NCBI RefSeq assembly: GCF_001425005.1
Contig: NZ_LMDB01000037.1
Span: 129,269 to 193,268, forward strand
Source: Duganella sp. Root336D2
GTDB lineage: Bacteria; Pseudomonadota; Gammaproteobacteria; Burkholderiales; Burkholderiaceae_D
Length of the DNA: 64,000 nucleotides
Direction: 5' to 3'
Shown: positions 25,876-35,182 of the stretch, in pieces
How the letters are laid out: the number at the start of each line of letters is the position of its first letter
How positions within the stretch are numbered: position 1 is the first letter of the stretch
The notes under the pieces: model-generated
The model's input: the letters and a program-made list of their open reading frames with translations, nothing else
Database searches by the model: none
Told to the model about the DNA's origin: nothing
Translations under genes and position numbers: made by a program

Positions 25876-28554
25876 ATGAGCATCAACCTGAAAACCCTGA
25901 TCGGGAAACTGAATGACACCTGCCGCAATGCGGCGACCCGCGCGGCCAGCATTTGCGTTGGCCTTGGCCAGTATGAGGTGGACCAGGAGCACCTGCTGCT
26001 GGCGTTGCTGGAGAATCCGCGCAGCGACATGGTGGCGCTGGCGCGCCATTTTGAAGTCGACACCAGCCGCCTGCAATCGGACCTGCAGGCCGAGATCGCG
26101 CGCTTTCGCAGCGGCAACGCGCGCACGCCGGTATTCTCGGCGCGCCTGCCGAAACTGTTTGAAAATGCCTGGCTGATCGCATCGCTCGACCTGCAGGCCG
26201 GCCAGCAGGTGTTCATCCGCAGCGGCCACCTGCTGCAGGCCATGCTGACCGATCCGGAGCTGTCGCAGCTTGCCTACCGCAGCTCGGCCCTGTTCCACCG
26301 CTTTGAAGCGGACGATATCAAGCACCACCTGGACAAGCTGACCGCCAACTCGGAAGAAGCCGAGGCGGCAGCCGCCACGCGCGCCGCGGTTACCGGCGGC
26401 GAGGGCGGCCTGGGCGGCGACCCGGTCGGCGAAATGCAGCAGCCGGCCGGCAAGACCCCGGCACTGGACCAGTTCACCACCAACCTGACCGAGCGCGCGC
26501 GCGCCGGCAAGGTGGATCCGGTGATCGGCCGCGATGCGGAAATCCGCCAGGCCATCGACATCCTGATGCGCCGCCGCCAGAACAACCCGATCCTGACCGG
26601 CGAGGCCGGCGTCGGCAAAACCGCCGTGGTGGAAGGCCTGGCCTTGCGCATTGCGCAAGGCGACGTGCCGGACGTGCTGAAAGGCGTGGCGATCCACACC
26701 CTGGACATGGGCCTGCTGCAGGCCGGCGCCAGCGTCAAGGGCGAGTTCGAAAACCGCCTGAAGAACGTGATCGACGAAGTGCGCAAGAGCCCGACCCCGA
26801 TCATCCTGTTCATCGACGAGGCGCACACCATGATCGGCGCCGGCGGGCAGGCCGGCCAGAACGACGCGGCCAACCTGCTCAAGCCGGCGCTGGCGCGCGG
26901 CGAGCTGCGCACCATCGCGGCCACCACCTGGGGCGAATACAAGAAGTACTTCGAAAAGGATGCCGCGCTGGCACGCCGCTTCCAGGTGATCAAGGTCGAG
27001 GAGCCGAGCGAGGAGCTGGCGTGCGCCATGCTGCGCGGCATGGCGCCGCTGATGGAGCAGCATTTCAACGTGCGCATCTTCGATGAGGCGATCACCGAAG
27101 CGGTGCGCCTGTCGCATCGCTACATCATGGGCCGCCAGCTGCCGGACAAGGCGATCAGCGTGCTCGATACCGCCTGCGCCAAAGTCGCCCTGGGCCAGAG
27201 CGCCACGCCGGCCCTGATCGAGTCGCTGCAGCGCCGCCTGGAGCGCATGGCGGTGGAAACGGGCGCGCTGGAGCGCGAACTGGCTGCCGGCGGCGCGCAC
27301 CAAGAGCGCCTGCAGGAGCTGGCCGGCTTGCGCGGCGCCGCGCAGGAAGAGCTGGCGGCGCTGCAAGCGCGCTGGGAGCAGGAAAAGGCGCTGGCGGCGC
27401 AGATCGGCGAGGCGCGCGCCAGCGTCGAGGCGGCATCGGCCCAGCAGGACGGCGGCACCGCGAGCCAGGCGCACGACATCCAGGCCCTGCTCAAGGAACT
27501 GCGCGCACTGCAAGGCGAAGCGCCGATGGTGCCGGTGCAGGTGGATGGCAACGTGGTGGCCGAAATCGTCGCCGGCTGGACCGGGATCCCGCTCGGCAAG
27601 ATGGTGAAGGACGAAATCCAGGCCGTGCTGAAGCTGCGCCCGGCGCTCGAAGAACGCGTGATCGGCCAGCCGCACGCCCTCGAAGCGGTGGCGCAGCGCG
27701 TGCGCACGGCGCGCGCCAACCTGGACGACCCGAACAAGCCGAAAGGCGTATTCCTGTTTGTCGGCCCATCGGGCATCGGCAAGACCGAGACCGCGCTGGC
27801 CCTGGCCGATGCACTGTACGGCGGCGAACGCAAGATGGTCACCATCAATATGAGCGAATACCAGGAGGCGCACAGCGTGTCCGGCCTGAAAGGCTCGCCG
27901 CCAGGCTACGTCGGCTACGGCGAAGGCGGCGTACTGACCGAAGCGGTGCGCCGCAACCCGTACAGCGTGGTGCTGCTGGATGAAGTGGAAAAAGCCCACC
28001 CGGACGTGCTGGAACTCTTCTTCCAGGTGTTCGACAAGGGCGTGATGGATGACGCCGAAGGGCGCGAGATCGACTTCCGCAACACCATCATCATCCTGAC
28101 TTCCAACGTCGGCTCGGCCACCATGATGCAGGCTTGCCTGAACAAGGAGGCGGAAGAAATGCCAGCGCCGGAAGAACTGGAAGCGGCCATCCGCCCGCAG
28201 CTGGTCAAAGCCTTCAAGCCGGCCTTCCTGGGCCGCCTGAAAGTGGTGCCGTACTACCCGCTGGGCGACGACGTCCTGGCCAGCATCATCACCCTGAAAC
28301 TGGACCGCATTGGCCAGCGCGTAGCGGCCAACCACAAGGCGACCTTCCATTACGACGATACCCTGGTGGAAGCCGTGCTGGCGCGCTGCACCGAAGTCGA
28401 TTCCGGCGCCCGCAATGTGGACAATATCCTGAATGGCACGCTGCTGCCAGAGGTGGCGGAAGCAGTGCTGGCGAAGATGGCGGAGGGAAGTGCGATCGGC
28501 CGCATCGAAGTAGCGGCCGACCAGCAGGGGAACTTCAGCTACAGCGTAGCCTGA
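25876..28554 (+). CDS. clpV: T6SS sheath-recycling AAA+ ATPase ClpV (TssH)
   Basis: 892 residues. An N-terminal Clp-N pair (about 1-160, binding the contracted TssC) is followed by two AAA+ modules: Walker A GEAGVGKTA near residue 243 with Walker B FIDEAHTM, and Walker A GPSGIGKTE near residue 630 with Walker B LLDEVEKAHP. A coiled middle region (about 445-545) separates them. Disassembles contracted sheath for reuse. Last gene of the rightward unit; its stop touches the stop of the convergent tssA with no spacer. Confidence 0.97.
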   Translation: MSINLKTLIGKLNDTCRNAATRAASICVGLGQYEVDQEHLLLALLENPRSDMVALARHFEVDTSRLQSDLQAEIARFRSGNARTPVFSARLPKLFENAWLIASLDLQAGQQVFIRSGHLLQAMLTDPELSQLAYRSSALFHRFEADDIKHHLDKLTANSEEAEAAAATRAAVTGGEGGLGGDPVGEMQQPAGKTPALDQFTTNLTERARAGKVDPVIGRDAEIRQAIDILMRRRQNNPILTGEAGVGKTAVVEGLALRIAQGDVPDVLKGVAIHTLDMGLLQAGASVKGEFENRLKNVIDEVRKSPTPIILFIDEAHTMIGAGGQAGQNDAANLLKPALARGELRTIAATTWGEYKKYFEKDAALARRFQVIKVEEPSEELACAMLRGMAPLMEQHFNVRIFDEAITEAVRLSHRYIMGRQLPDKAISVLDTACAKVALGQSATPALIESLQRRLERMAVETGALERELAAGGAHQERLQELAGLRGAAQEELAALQARWEQEKALAAQIGEARASVEAASAQQDGGTASQAHDIQALLKELRALQGEAPMVPVQVDGNVVAEIVAGWTGIPLGKMVKDEIQAVLKLRPALEERVIGQPHALEAVAQRVRTARANLDDPNKPKGVFLFVGPSGIGKTETALALADALYGGERKMVTINMSEYQEAHSVSGLKGSPPGYVGYGEGGVLTEAVRRNPYSVVLLDEVEKAHPDVLELFFQVFDKGVMDDAEGREIDFRNTIIILTSNVGSATMMQACLNKEAEEMPAPEELEAAIRPQLVKAFKPAFLGRLKVVPYYPLGDDVLASIITLKLDRIGQRVAANHKATFHYDDTLVEAVLARCTEVDSGARNVDNILNGTLLPEVAEAVLAKMAEGSAIGRIEVAADQQGNFSYSVA

Positions 28555-29595
28555 TCAGTTGGACGGGGGGATGCCCAGCATCTCCTCGATATGCTGCAGC
28601 GAGTTGGAATCCTTCACCACGCTGCGCAGCCAGGTGTGCAGGTCCTGCTCGCCGGCGTCGGCAGCCTTGTCGGCGAAGTAGGAGACAGGACTGTGCGGCT
28701 CGGTGCGGCGGAAGAAGCTGGCGATCTCGCGCAACTGCGTGATGGCCTGGGCGCGCGACGCGACAGGGCCGCTGGCTTGCGTCACGACGCCGGCGGTCGG
28801 CTGCGCAATGATGATCTGCTCGCCCGCCGGCGCCACGCCAAGCGGCGTGCTGACCGTGGCCGGCAAGCCCGCATGCGACGGCATGGCATCGATCATGGCC
28901 TGCACGGCATCGCGCGCGGCCGCAAAACCCGGGCTGTCGTTGCCCAGGAATTCATCGGACACCTGCTCCAGTTCTTTCAAGGCATCCATGCAGTAACGGG
29001 CATCGGTTGCGAACTGTTCGCGGAAACGCGGCGAGTTGCGCGAGCGCGCGGTTTCCATATCGGCCAGCTTCGGCCAGCCCGAATTGCGCGCGTGTTCCGG
29101 CAAGCTGGCCTGCTTGCGCGCCATGTCGAAGTCGATGGCGGAAAAGGCCGTGCCCTGGCCTTCGGTCAGCGGCATTTCGCGCAGCAGGGTAGGGGTGCGG
29201 CCCAGGATCCAGGCCAGGTTGCCGACGCGCTGCTCCATGTCGCCCTCATCCGGCTCAGGGTACAGGCCGTTGTTCCAGAATTCGCGGATCAGTCCCGCCA
29301 GCAGGCGGAACGACTCGCCCAGGCCCTGCATGCGGTGCTGTTTGGCCGCGGCTTCCGCCAGCCAGACCGCCACCCGCAAGTCTTTGCTTTTTTCGCCCAG
29401 CAGGGTGCTGCAGCGCTTGACCACGAAAGCCCAATCGGCTTCTTTCAGTTCGGTGACCCACTCGCCCTGTTCCAGCGACGGGTCGTCAAAGCGGCGCGCC
29501 TGCGCGATGGCGTCGAAGTCGCTGGAGAAGGCCAGGTCGTTGCCGGCCGGTTGCGCCGGCGAGATCGGCGCCAGCAAGGTGTCTGCGTTAAACAT
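28555..29595 (-). CDS. tssA: T6SS cap/baseplate-associated protein TssA
   Basis: 346 residues with the ImpA N-terminal domain (about 5-130: LLAPISPAQPAGNDLAFSSD, KDLRVAVWLAEA, GLYPEP). The C-terminal part (EIASFFRRTEPHSPVSYF, EMLGIPPS) is the TssA short form ending. TssA primes tail assembly and can cap the growing sheath. Last gene of the second leftward unit, 14 bases after the OmpA-like gene. Confidence 0.93.
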   Translation of the reverse strand: MFNADTLLAPISPAQPAGNDLAFSSDFDAIAQARRFDDPSLEQGEWVTELKEADWAFVVKRCSTLLGEKSKDLRVAVWLAEAAAKQHRMQGLGESFRLLAGLIREFWNNGLYPEPDEGDMEQRVGNLAWILGRTPTLLREMPLTEGQGTAFSAIDFDMARKQASLPEHARNSGWPKLADMETARSRNSPRFREQFATDARYCMDALKELEQVSDEFLGNDSPGFAAARDAVQAMIDAMPSHAGLPATVSTPLGVAPAGEQIIIAQPTAGVVTQASGPVASRAQAITQLREIASFFRRTEPHSPVSYFADKAADAGEQDLHTWLRSVVKDSNSLQHIEEMLGIPPSN

Positions 29596-29609
29596 GGATA
29601 TCTCCTCGG

Positions 29610-30359
29610 TTACTGGGCCATGCGGAATTCGATACGGCGGTTGCGCGCGCGCCCTTCCACCGTATCGTTGCTGGCGATCGGGCGATCCGGGCCGGAGCCC
29701 GATGCGACCAGGGTCTCGGCAGGGATGCCCTTGCCGGCCAGGTAGTTGCGCACCGCTTCGGCGCGCGCCTGCGACAGGTTCTGGTTGCTGGTGCGCAGGC
29801 CGACATTGTCGGTATGGCCGATGATTTCGACCTTCTGGCCCTTCAGCTTCAGCATCGCCGAGCCCATTTCGTCGAGGATGGTCCTGCCGGTCGGCGTCAG
29901 CACGGCCTGGCCGCTTTCGAATTCGACGATGCGGTTGGCCAGGGTGCGGTCCAGCACGCCCTGGTCCGCCGCCGAGACGCGCAGGCCGTTGGTGACGGTG
30001 TAGGTGGGATTCAGGCGCGTGGCAAAGTCGCTGGCAATGCGCTGGCGCAGCGCTTCGTTGGCGACTTCGCCGCGTACGCTGACGGTGGTGCCGTCGACCT
30101 TGAGCTGGCCGCGGCTGACCTGCTTCAGGTCCGGCGTAATCAGCTTTTGCACGTAGTCGCCCCAGTTGGCCGGGGTGGTGACCTGGCCCACGGTGATCTG
30201 GTCGAGCACCTTGTCGGCGCCGTAGACTTCGCGCAGCTTGGCCAGTACGGCGGTTTTGCTGGCTTCATCGGCCACGGTGCCGCTCGCGACGACCTGGCCG
30301 GGTATTTGCGCCTGCACCGCAAAGGCGGCGCACAGCAGGAGAAGGGGAAGGTAACGCAT
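29610..30359 (-). CDS. OmpA-family peptidoglycan-binding protein of the T6SS (TagL-like)
   Basis: 249 residues with a signal peptide (MRYLPLLLLCAAFAVQA). Two BON-like repeats (about 25-135: VVASGTVADEASKTAVLAKL and VSVRGEVANEALRQRI) are followed by an OmpA C-terminal domain (about 140-249) with GHTDNVG, LSQARAEAVRNYL and RNRRIEF, the diaminopimelate-binding motif. Because TssL here lacks such a domain, this protein likely anchors the membrane complex to the cell wall, though it has no membrane helix of its own. Between tagF and tssA. Confidence 0.88.
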   Translation of the reverse strand: MRYLPLLLLCAAFAVQAQIPGQVVASGTVADEASKTAVLAKLREVYGADKVLDQITVGQVTTPANWGDYVQKLITPDLKQVSRGQLKVDGTTVSVRGEVANEALRQRIASDFATRLNPTYTVTNGLRVSAADQGVLDRTLANRIVEFESGQAVLTPTGRTILDEMGSAMLKLKGQKVEIIGHTDNVGLRTSNQNLSQARAEAVRNYLAGKGIPAETLVASGSGPDRPIASNDTVEGRARNRRIEFRMAQ

Positions 30360-30360
30360 A

Positions 30361-31338
30361 TCAGTTTCCGATAAAGGAAGTACGCAGCGAGTCGTGCGCA
30401 GATTTCAGGGAAAGTCCGGGATTGGCGAGGTAGGCCGATACCTTCTGTATCGCATAGTCTTCATTGACCTGGTCCTCGACCCATTCGACGTTGTCGAAGG
30501 CGATGTGGTGGCCTTCGCCGACTTGCGGGTCCATGATGCCCAGCAGGGTTTGCGGCGATGCGCCGCTGAAACCGAGCACCAGCACCGGCTTGCCTTCCAG
30601 CCGCGTGACGAACAGCGACAGCTCGAAGTCGGCGCGCGCCAGGAACGGCGTCACCACATGCATCCAGAACGCCGCCACCAGGTAGCGGTACATCGGATCG
30701 GTAGGCAGCGGCAGCACCAGGCTTTTCTCCAGGCGGCTCGAGCTGCTTGCCATGACCGGCTGCAACAGGATGCCAAGTGCCAGCAGCACCTGGCGCACGC
30801 TGCCGGTAAAGCCGGCCTGCGCCAGCATGCCATCCAGGCCGGCGACAGTCTGCAGCTCGAGAAAATCGGCAAACGCCGCATCGTAGGCGCTGGCACGGGT
30901 GTCCAGTTCCACGGTGTTGCCGTTCAAGGCCTGCAACGGCGCTGCCGCATCCTCGGCGGACAACACCCCGCCGCTCAGGTTTTCCAGGCGATTCCACAGC
31001 CGGTTCAGCACCAGCGGGCTGTTGGCGGCGAAGGACGACGGTTCGTCGACGTCGATGCTGCCAGCCATCAGGAAAGGGAAGCGGCGGCTGGACTGGTCGC
31101 TGCTGGCCGCGATATGGCCGGCGATAGCCGCGCGCCGGCGCGGCCCGAACAGGGCGAAGTGCAGCGGTTGTACGGCGTCGTAAGTCAGCTTCCAGCGCGC
31201 GTCGATGCTCAGCATGTCCATCGAGCGCGCCATCCAGTCATCCATCATCTGCAGCACTTTCGGGTCGCTGCCGCCTTTTACAAAGTCAGCCCGGCTTGGG
31301 ATCTTGCCGAAGTAACCGATAGCAGCAGCGCGGCTCAT
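30361..31338 (-). CDS. tagF: T6SS-associated protein TagF
   Basis: 325 residues starting AAIGYFGKIPSRADFVKGG, the signature of the TagF/ImpM family, with ARWKLTYDAVQPLHFALFG. In Pseudomonas and Agrobacterium TagF acts as a post-translational brake on T6SS firing, in some cases through Fha; no Fha or PpkA/PppA genes are in this window, so its partner here is unknown. Start overlaps the tssM stop (ATGA). Confidence 0.92.
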   Translation of the reverse strand: MSRAAAIGYFGKIPSRADFVKGGSDPKVLQMMDDWMARSMDMLSIDARWKLTYDAVQPLHFALFGPRRRAAIAGHIAASSDQSSRRFPFLMAGSIDVDEPSSFAANSPLVLNRLWNRLENLSGGVLSAEDAAAPLQALNGNTVELDTRASAYDAAFADFLELQTVAGLDGMLAQAGFTGSVRQVLLALGILLQPVMASSSSRLEKSLVLPLPTDPMYRYLVAAFWMHVVTPFLARADFELSLFVTRLEGKPVLVLGFSGASPQTLLGIMDPQVGEGHHIAFDNVEWVEDQVNEDYAIQKVSAYLANPGLSLKSAHDSLRTSFIGN

Positions 31339-34300
31339 TGCGCACCTCCCGCCGCGGCAATCGCTGGCTCGCCGCCGGCGCCGGCCGGTGCCGGGCCGCC
31401 GACCACCGCGTCAGGCAGGCGCAGTTTGCGGAAGCCCTGGCTGGCCTGGACCGGCGCCGCAACCGGCGCCGGTGCGGAAGGCAGCAGGCGCAGGTTGGCC
31501 GCCACGGTCACACCGCCGTTGCTCCAGTTCAGCTCAAAGCTGCCGTCCGGACGGCGCTTGCGCTGCGCTGCATCGATCATTTTCTTCAAGCCGAAGTGTC
31601 CATTTTCTTCCAGCACCACCACTTTCCTGCCGTCCGGCGTGAAAGCCGTGATGCGCGAACCTGGAACGCCTTGCGGGTTGGGCCATACCATCGACACCCA
31701 TGGCTGCTGCTGGCCTTTCCAGCGTACCGACTGGCCGTCGATTTCGATGGTGTATTCGCTGACGCCGGTCACGGCGACGGTCTGCAGCTCGAAGCGGGTT
31801 TGCGCTTCTTCGCTGCTGGCTGCCTGGTTGGCGACGCCGTTGGCGCTGAGCGGCGCGATCCAGCCCGGGAAGGCGTTAGCGACGGCAGGCGACAGGGTAA
31901 TGCCCATATTGGCCCAGGTCTTGGCGCTCAGCGAGTCGCCGCGGCGTACCACCAGCGGGCCGATGGTGGTGTTGAAGAACTTCGCCACTGCGCCTTCCGG
32001 ACCGAACACCTGGCCGATTTCGGCATTGCTTGCCTCCAGCTTGGATTCGGTCGCGAACGGGTACTTGGTCTGCAGGTCGCGGCGGAACGGCTCCAGCACC
32101 TGCGCCGCCCACACCTTGTTGATTTCGGCTTCGGTAGGCTGCACGATGACGGCGAAGGTTTGCATCAGCGGGCGCACCAGCAGCGGACGGATGGCCTGTT
32201 TCTGCGGATCGTTCATGCCCACCAGCATCTGCTCGTCGACATACTTCAGCGCGTCAGCCAGTTCGGAACCGCTGCCGTCCAGCGTCTGCTGCATCAGCTG
32301 CTTGGCGCCGGGGCCGGGATCGCCCTGGTTGCGGATCTGGTTGAAGCGGGCGCGCAGCTTGCCCAGGTTGTCCATATAGCCGCGCATCAGCGAGGCGTTG
32401 TTGTCCTTGACCACCACCAGTTGCGCTACGCCGGAGAATTCGCGGCCAACCGGGCCCAGTGGCAGCGGTGCGCCCGGCTGGCCTTGTGGATTGGCCGGCA
32501 GGTTGATGTTCACCTGCGAAGGCTTCTGGCGCAGGATGGTTTCGCGGAACCAGTCGCCGATGCCGCGCTGGGCGCGCTGCAGGCCGCTATCGAGCAGGGA
32601 AGGGTTGTCCCACGAGGTTTCCTGGTAGACGGTGGTGACCAGCTTGGAAATCGGCGAAGTCGCCGGATCGCCAAGTCGGTTCATTGCGCCGGCCGCCGCT
32701 TCAAAACCGTTCAGGTCCTTGATTGCCACGCCCTGCAGGAACTTCTGCCATTCCTTGGCATAGTCGTTCTTGTAAAGGTCGACCAGGGCTTTCTGGATCT
32801 GCTCAGGGCTGCCTTCCAGCGTCAGGTCGTCCTTGGCGGCGGTTTTGAGCACCCAGTCGGCGCTTTGCAGTTCATGGTTGGCGGCTTCCTTGAAGGCGTC
32901 GCGCACATAGCCTTCCCACGCCGCACGGGTGTAGGCGCCGGAAATCGAATAGCTGCCCAGCACCAGCTCGCGGTCCTGGTCGCCCACGATACGGGCCACG
33001 GTCATGGACGGGAAGCGGGTCGAGGCGCGCGCCTTGACGTCGGCGTACACGCGCTCGCGCGCCGGCATGCCGCGCACCACGCCGCGCAGGGTGATGCGCG
33101 ACTGGTCGACCAGGGTCAGGCGGTTTTCGACCGTCGGCCAGGAGGGATCGTTGATCTCGGACAGGTAGAAGGCAATCAGGCGTTCCGCACTGCGGATCAT
33201 CTGCTCGCGCGGCATGGCGCCGCGGTTCGATTCCAGCCAAACGCGCCAGAAGCGGGTCAACTGGTCGTTCAGGTGGCTGGCTTCGGCGCGCGATTTATCG
33301 CCCAGCATCAGATAGGTTTTCAGCGCGTTGTAGGCGTCTTCCACATTTTCCGGAGAAGCGTCCTTGAACTGCTGCGGTCCGGCTTGTGCGACGGCCGGCG
33401 CCGGGGTCGCGCCGGCGGCAGGTGCCGCGCCGGCCGCTGCCGCGGCAGGGGTTGCGGCGGCATTGCGCGCCAGCGGCTGCAGGCGTTCGGCATTGGTGTT
33501 GACTTCGCCGAGGAAGGTCTCCAGCGATTGGCCAACTGGTTTCAGCATCACTTCACGTACACCGGCGAAGTATTCCTCGCGCAGCTTGCGTTCCAGGTAG
33601 GCGCCCTGGTACAGGCCCAGGCTGACCGACAGCGGACGGTTGTCGCGGAAGCGGTCCAGCTGTTCGATACGGTCCTGCAGGATTTCCAGCGCCTCCAGGC
33701 GTGCCGCCAGGTCAGGGCGCTGTTTCTGCAGCTTGACTGCCTTATCCAGGTCGGCCTGCACATTGGCCACCAGGGTGCGGTTACCCATGTACGACCAGCT
33801 CCAGCCGCCCAGCAGCAGGCCGCTCAGGGCTACGGCGCCGAAGAAGGCGGCGTAGCGCATGCGGACCTTGGCCGGGCTGGCGTACTGCGCCACCAGGTTG
33901 CGGTCCGCAAAGATCACGTTGCGGAACAGTTTGAGCAGGAAGTAGCCATGCTGCTGTTCGCTGCCGTGGTGTTCCTGGCGTTGCAGGCTGAGGTCGAAAC
34001 GCTGTGCCACGCGGTGCGATGTGGCGGAAACGCCTTCGCCTTCCTGCAGCGCGCTGGTGAAGTAGAAGCCGCGGAACACGGGTTTGAACTGGAAAGGATT
34101 TTCTTCGAACAGGGTCGCGATGAAGGTGCGCAGGGGCGCCTTGACCGAGTTGAATTCCAGCGGGAAGGTGAACACGCCGGACGGCAGGCGTTCGCGCCAC
34201 TGCAGGGCCATATTGGCCAGGCTCATTTCCTTCAGGCCTTCGTACAGCTCGTCGAAGCGCGCGTCGAACTGGCGCAGCAGGTCTTCGTTCGGCTGGTTCT

Positions 34301-35165
34301 TGTGGTAGGGCAGGGTGGCGCCCCAGACGCGGTCGCGCTCACCGATTTCGGTATCGTGGAAGAAGTCGGTGAAGCCGTTGATCAGGTCCGCCTTGGTGAA
34401 GACGATGTAGACCGGTGCATGCACCTCCAGCTTTTCGGTCAGCTCCTGCACGCGCTGGCGCAGGTTCTTGGCCAGCTCGATGGCGAATTCAGGACGCTTG
34501 CCGGTCAGTTCGGCGATGCTGACGGCGATGATGATGCCGTTGATCGGCGCCTTCTTGCGGTACTTCTTCAGCAGCCCGAGGAAGCCGAACCACTCGGCGC
34601 GGTCTTCATCGTTGACTGCGTAGCGGCCCGCGGTATCCAGCAGGATGCCGTCGGTGGTGAAGAACCAGTCGCAGTTACGGGTGCCGCCCACGCCTTGCAC
34701 GATGCGGCTGCCGGCCAGCGGGAACTGCAGGCCCGAGTTGGCGATTGCCGTGCTCTTGCCGGCGGCCGGGTTACCAATGATCATGTACCAGGGCAGCTCG
34801 TACAAGGCCGCGCTGCCGGAGCGCAGGCCCAGCTTGGAAGTCTTGATGGTCTGGATCGCATCCAGCATGCGCTTGCGCAGCGCTTCCGTTTCGTGGCGCG
34901 GCGCCGGTTCGGCCTTGGCCTGCGTGGTGACGGCCTGCTGTTCCAGCATGCTGCCCAGCTGGTTGGCGGCGCGGCGCGCGCGATAGCGGCGCCATGACCA
35001 GACCATTATGCCAAGCAGCAGCGCTGCTGCCAACACGGCAAAGGCCAGGGTGTATGGCAATTCCAGCAGTACCGCCGCGACCAGCAGGAATGCCGCGAAG
35101 GCAAGCCAGCCATAGATCAGGAAGGCGGTGCGCGAGGTCAGGATTTCCCGGATTCTGTGCATCAT
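31335..35165 (-). CDS. tssM: T6SS membrane-complex protein TssM (IcmF family)
   Basis: 1276 residues. Two membrane helices at the start (about 14-57) and a third near residue 440 (YAAFFGAVALSGLLLGGWSW) frame a cytoplasmic domain with a Walker A motif (IGNPAAGKST, near residue 131) and IIIAVSIAELTGKRPE. The long periplasmic part includes an Ala-rich linker (about 575-605) and the C-terminal beta domain (SVRWKGQQQPWVSMVWPNPQ) that normally meets TssJ. Main channel scaffold with TssL. Confidence 0.96.
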   Translation of the reverse strand: MMHRIREILTSRTAFLIYGWLAFAAFLLVAAVLLELPYTLAFAVLAAALLLGIMVWSWRRYRARRAANQLGSMLEQQAVTTQAKAEPAPRHETEALRKRMLDAIQTIKTSKLGLRSGSAALYELPWYMIIGNPAAGKSTAIANSGLQFPLAGSRIVQGVGGTRNCDWFFTTDGILLDTAGRYAVNDEDRAEWFGFLGLLKKYRKKAPINGIIIAVSIAELTGKRPEFAIELAKNLRQRVQELTEKLEVHAPVYIVFTKADLINGFTDFFHDTEIGERDRVWGATLPYHKNQPNEDLLRQFDARFDELYEGLKEMSLANMALQWRERLPSGVFTFPLEFNSVKAPLRTFIATLFEENPFQFKPVFRGFYFTSALQEGEGVSATSHRVAQRFDLSLQRQEHHGSEQQHGYFLLKLFRNVIFADRNLVAQYASPAKVRMRYAAFFGAVALSGLLLGGWSWSYMGNRTLVANVQADLDKAVKLQKQRPDLAARLEALEILQDRIEQLDRFRDNRPLSVSLGLYQGAYLERKLREEYFAGVREVMLKPVGQSLETFLGEVNTNAERLQPLARNAAATPAAAAAGAAPAAGATPAPAVAQAGPQQFKDASPENVEDAYNALKTYLMLGDKSRAEASHLNDQLTRFWRVWLESNRGAMPREQMIRSAERLIAFYLSEINDPSWPTVENRLTLVDQSRITLRGVVRGMPARERVYADVKARASTRFPSMTVARIVGDQDRELVLGSYSISGAYTRAAWEGYVRDAFKEAANHELQSADWVLKTAAKDDLTLEGSPEQIQKALVDLYKNDYAKEWQKFLQGVAIKDLNGFEAAAGAMNRLGDPATSPISKLVTTVYQETSWDNPSLLDSGLQRAQRGIGDWFRETILRQKPSQVNINLPANPQGQPGAPLPLGPVGREFSGVAQLVVVKDNNASLMRGYMDNLGKLRARFNQIRNQGDPGPGAKQLMQQTLDGSGSELADALKYVDEQMLVGMNDPQKQAIRPLLVRPLMQTFAVIVQPTEAEINKVWAAQVLEPFRRDLQTKYPFATESKLEASNAEIGQVFGPEGAVAKFFNTTIGPLVVRRGDSLSAKTWANMGITLSPAVANAFPGWIAPLSANGVANQAASSEEAQTRFELQTVAVTGVSEYTIEIDGQSVRWKGQQQPWVSMVWPNPQGVPGSRITAFTPDGRKVVVLEENGHFGLKKMIDAAQRKRRPDGSFELNWSNGGVTVAANLRLLPSAPAPVAAPVQASQGFRKLRLPDAVVGGPAPAGAGGEPAIAAAGGAQ

Positions 35166-35182
35166 TTTTTACTCTTGCAAGG

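Noticed and set aside
31338..34997. Very long plus-strand open frame opposite tssM
   Set aside because: It mirrors tssM codons in a GC-rich genome, has no ribosome site or recognisable domain, and its composition is that of an antisense shadow.
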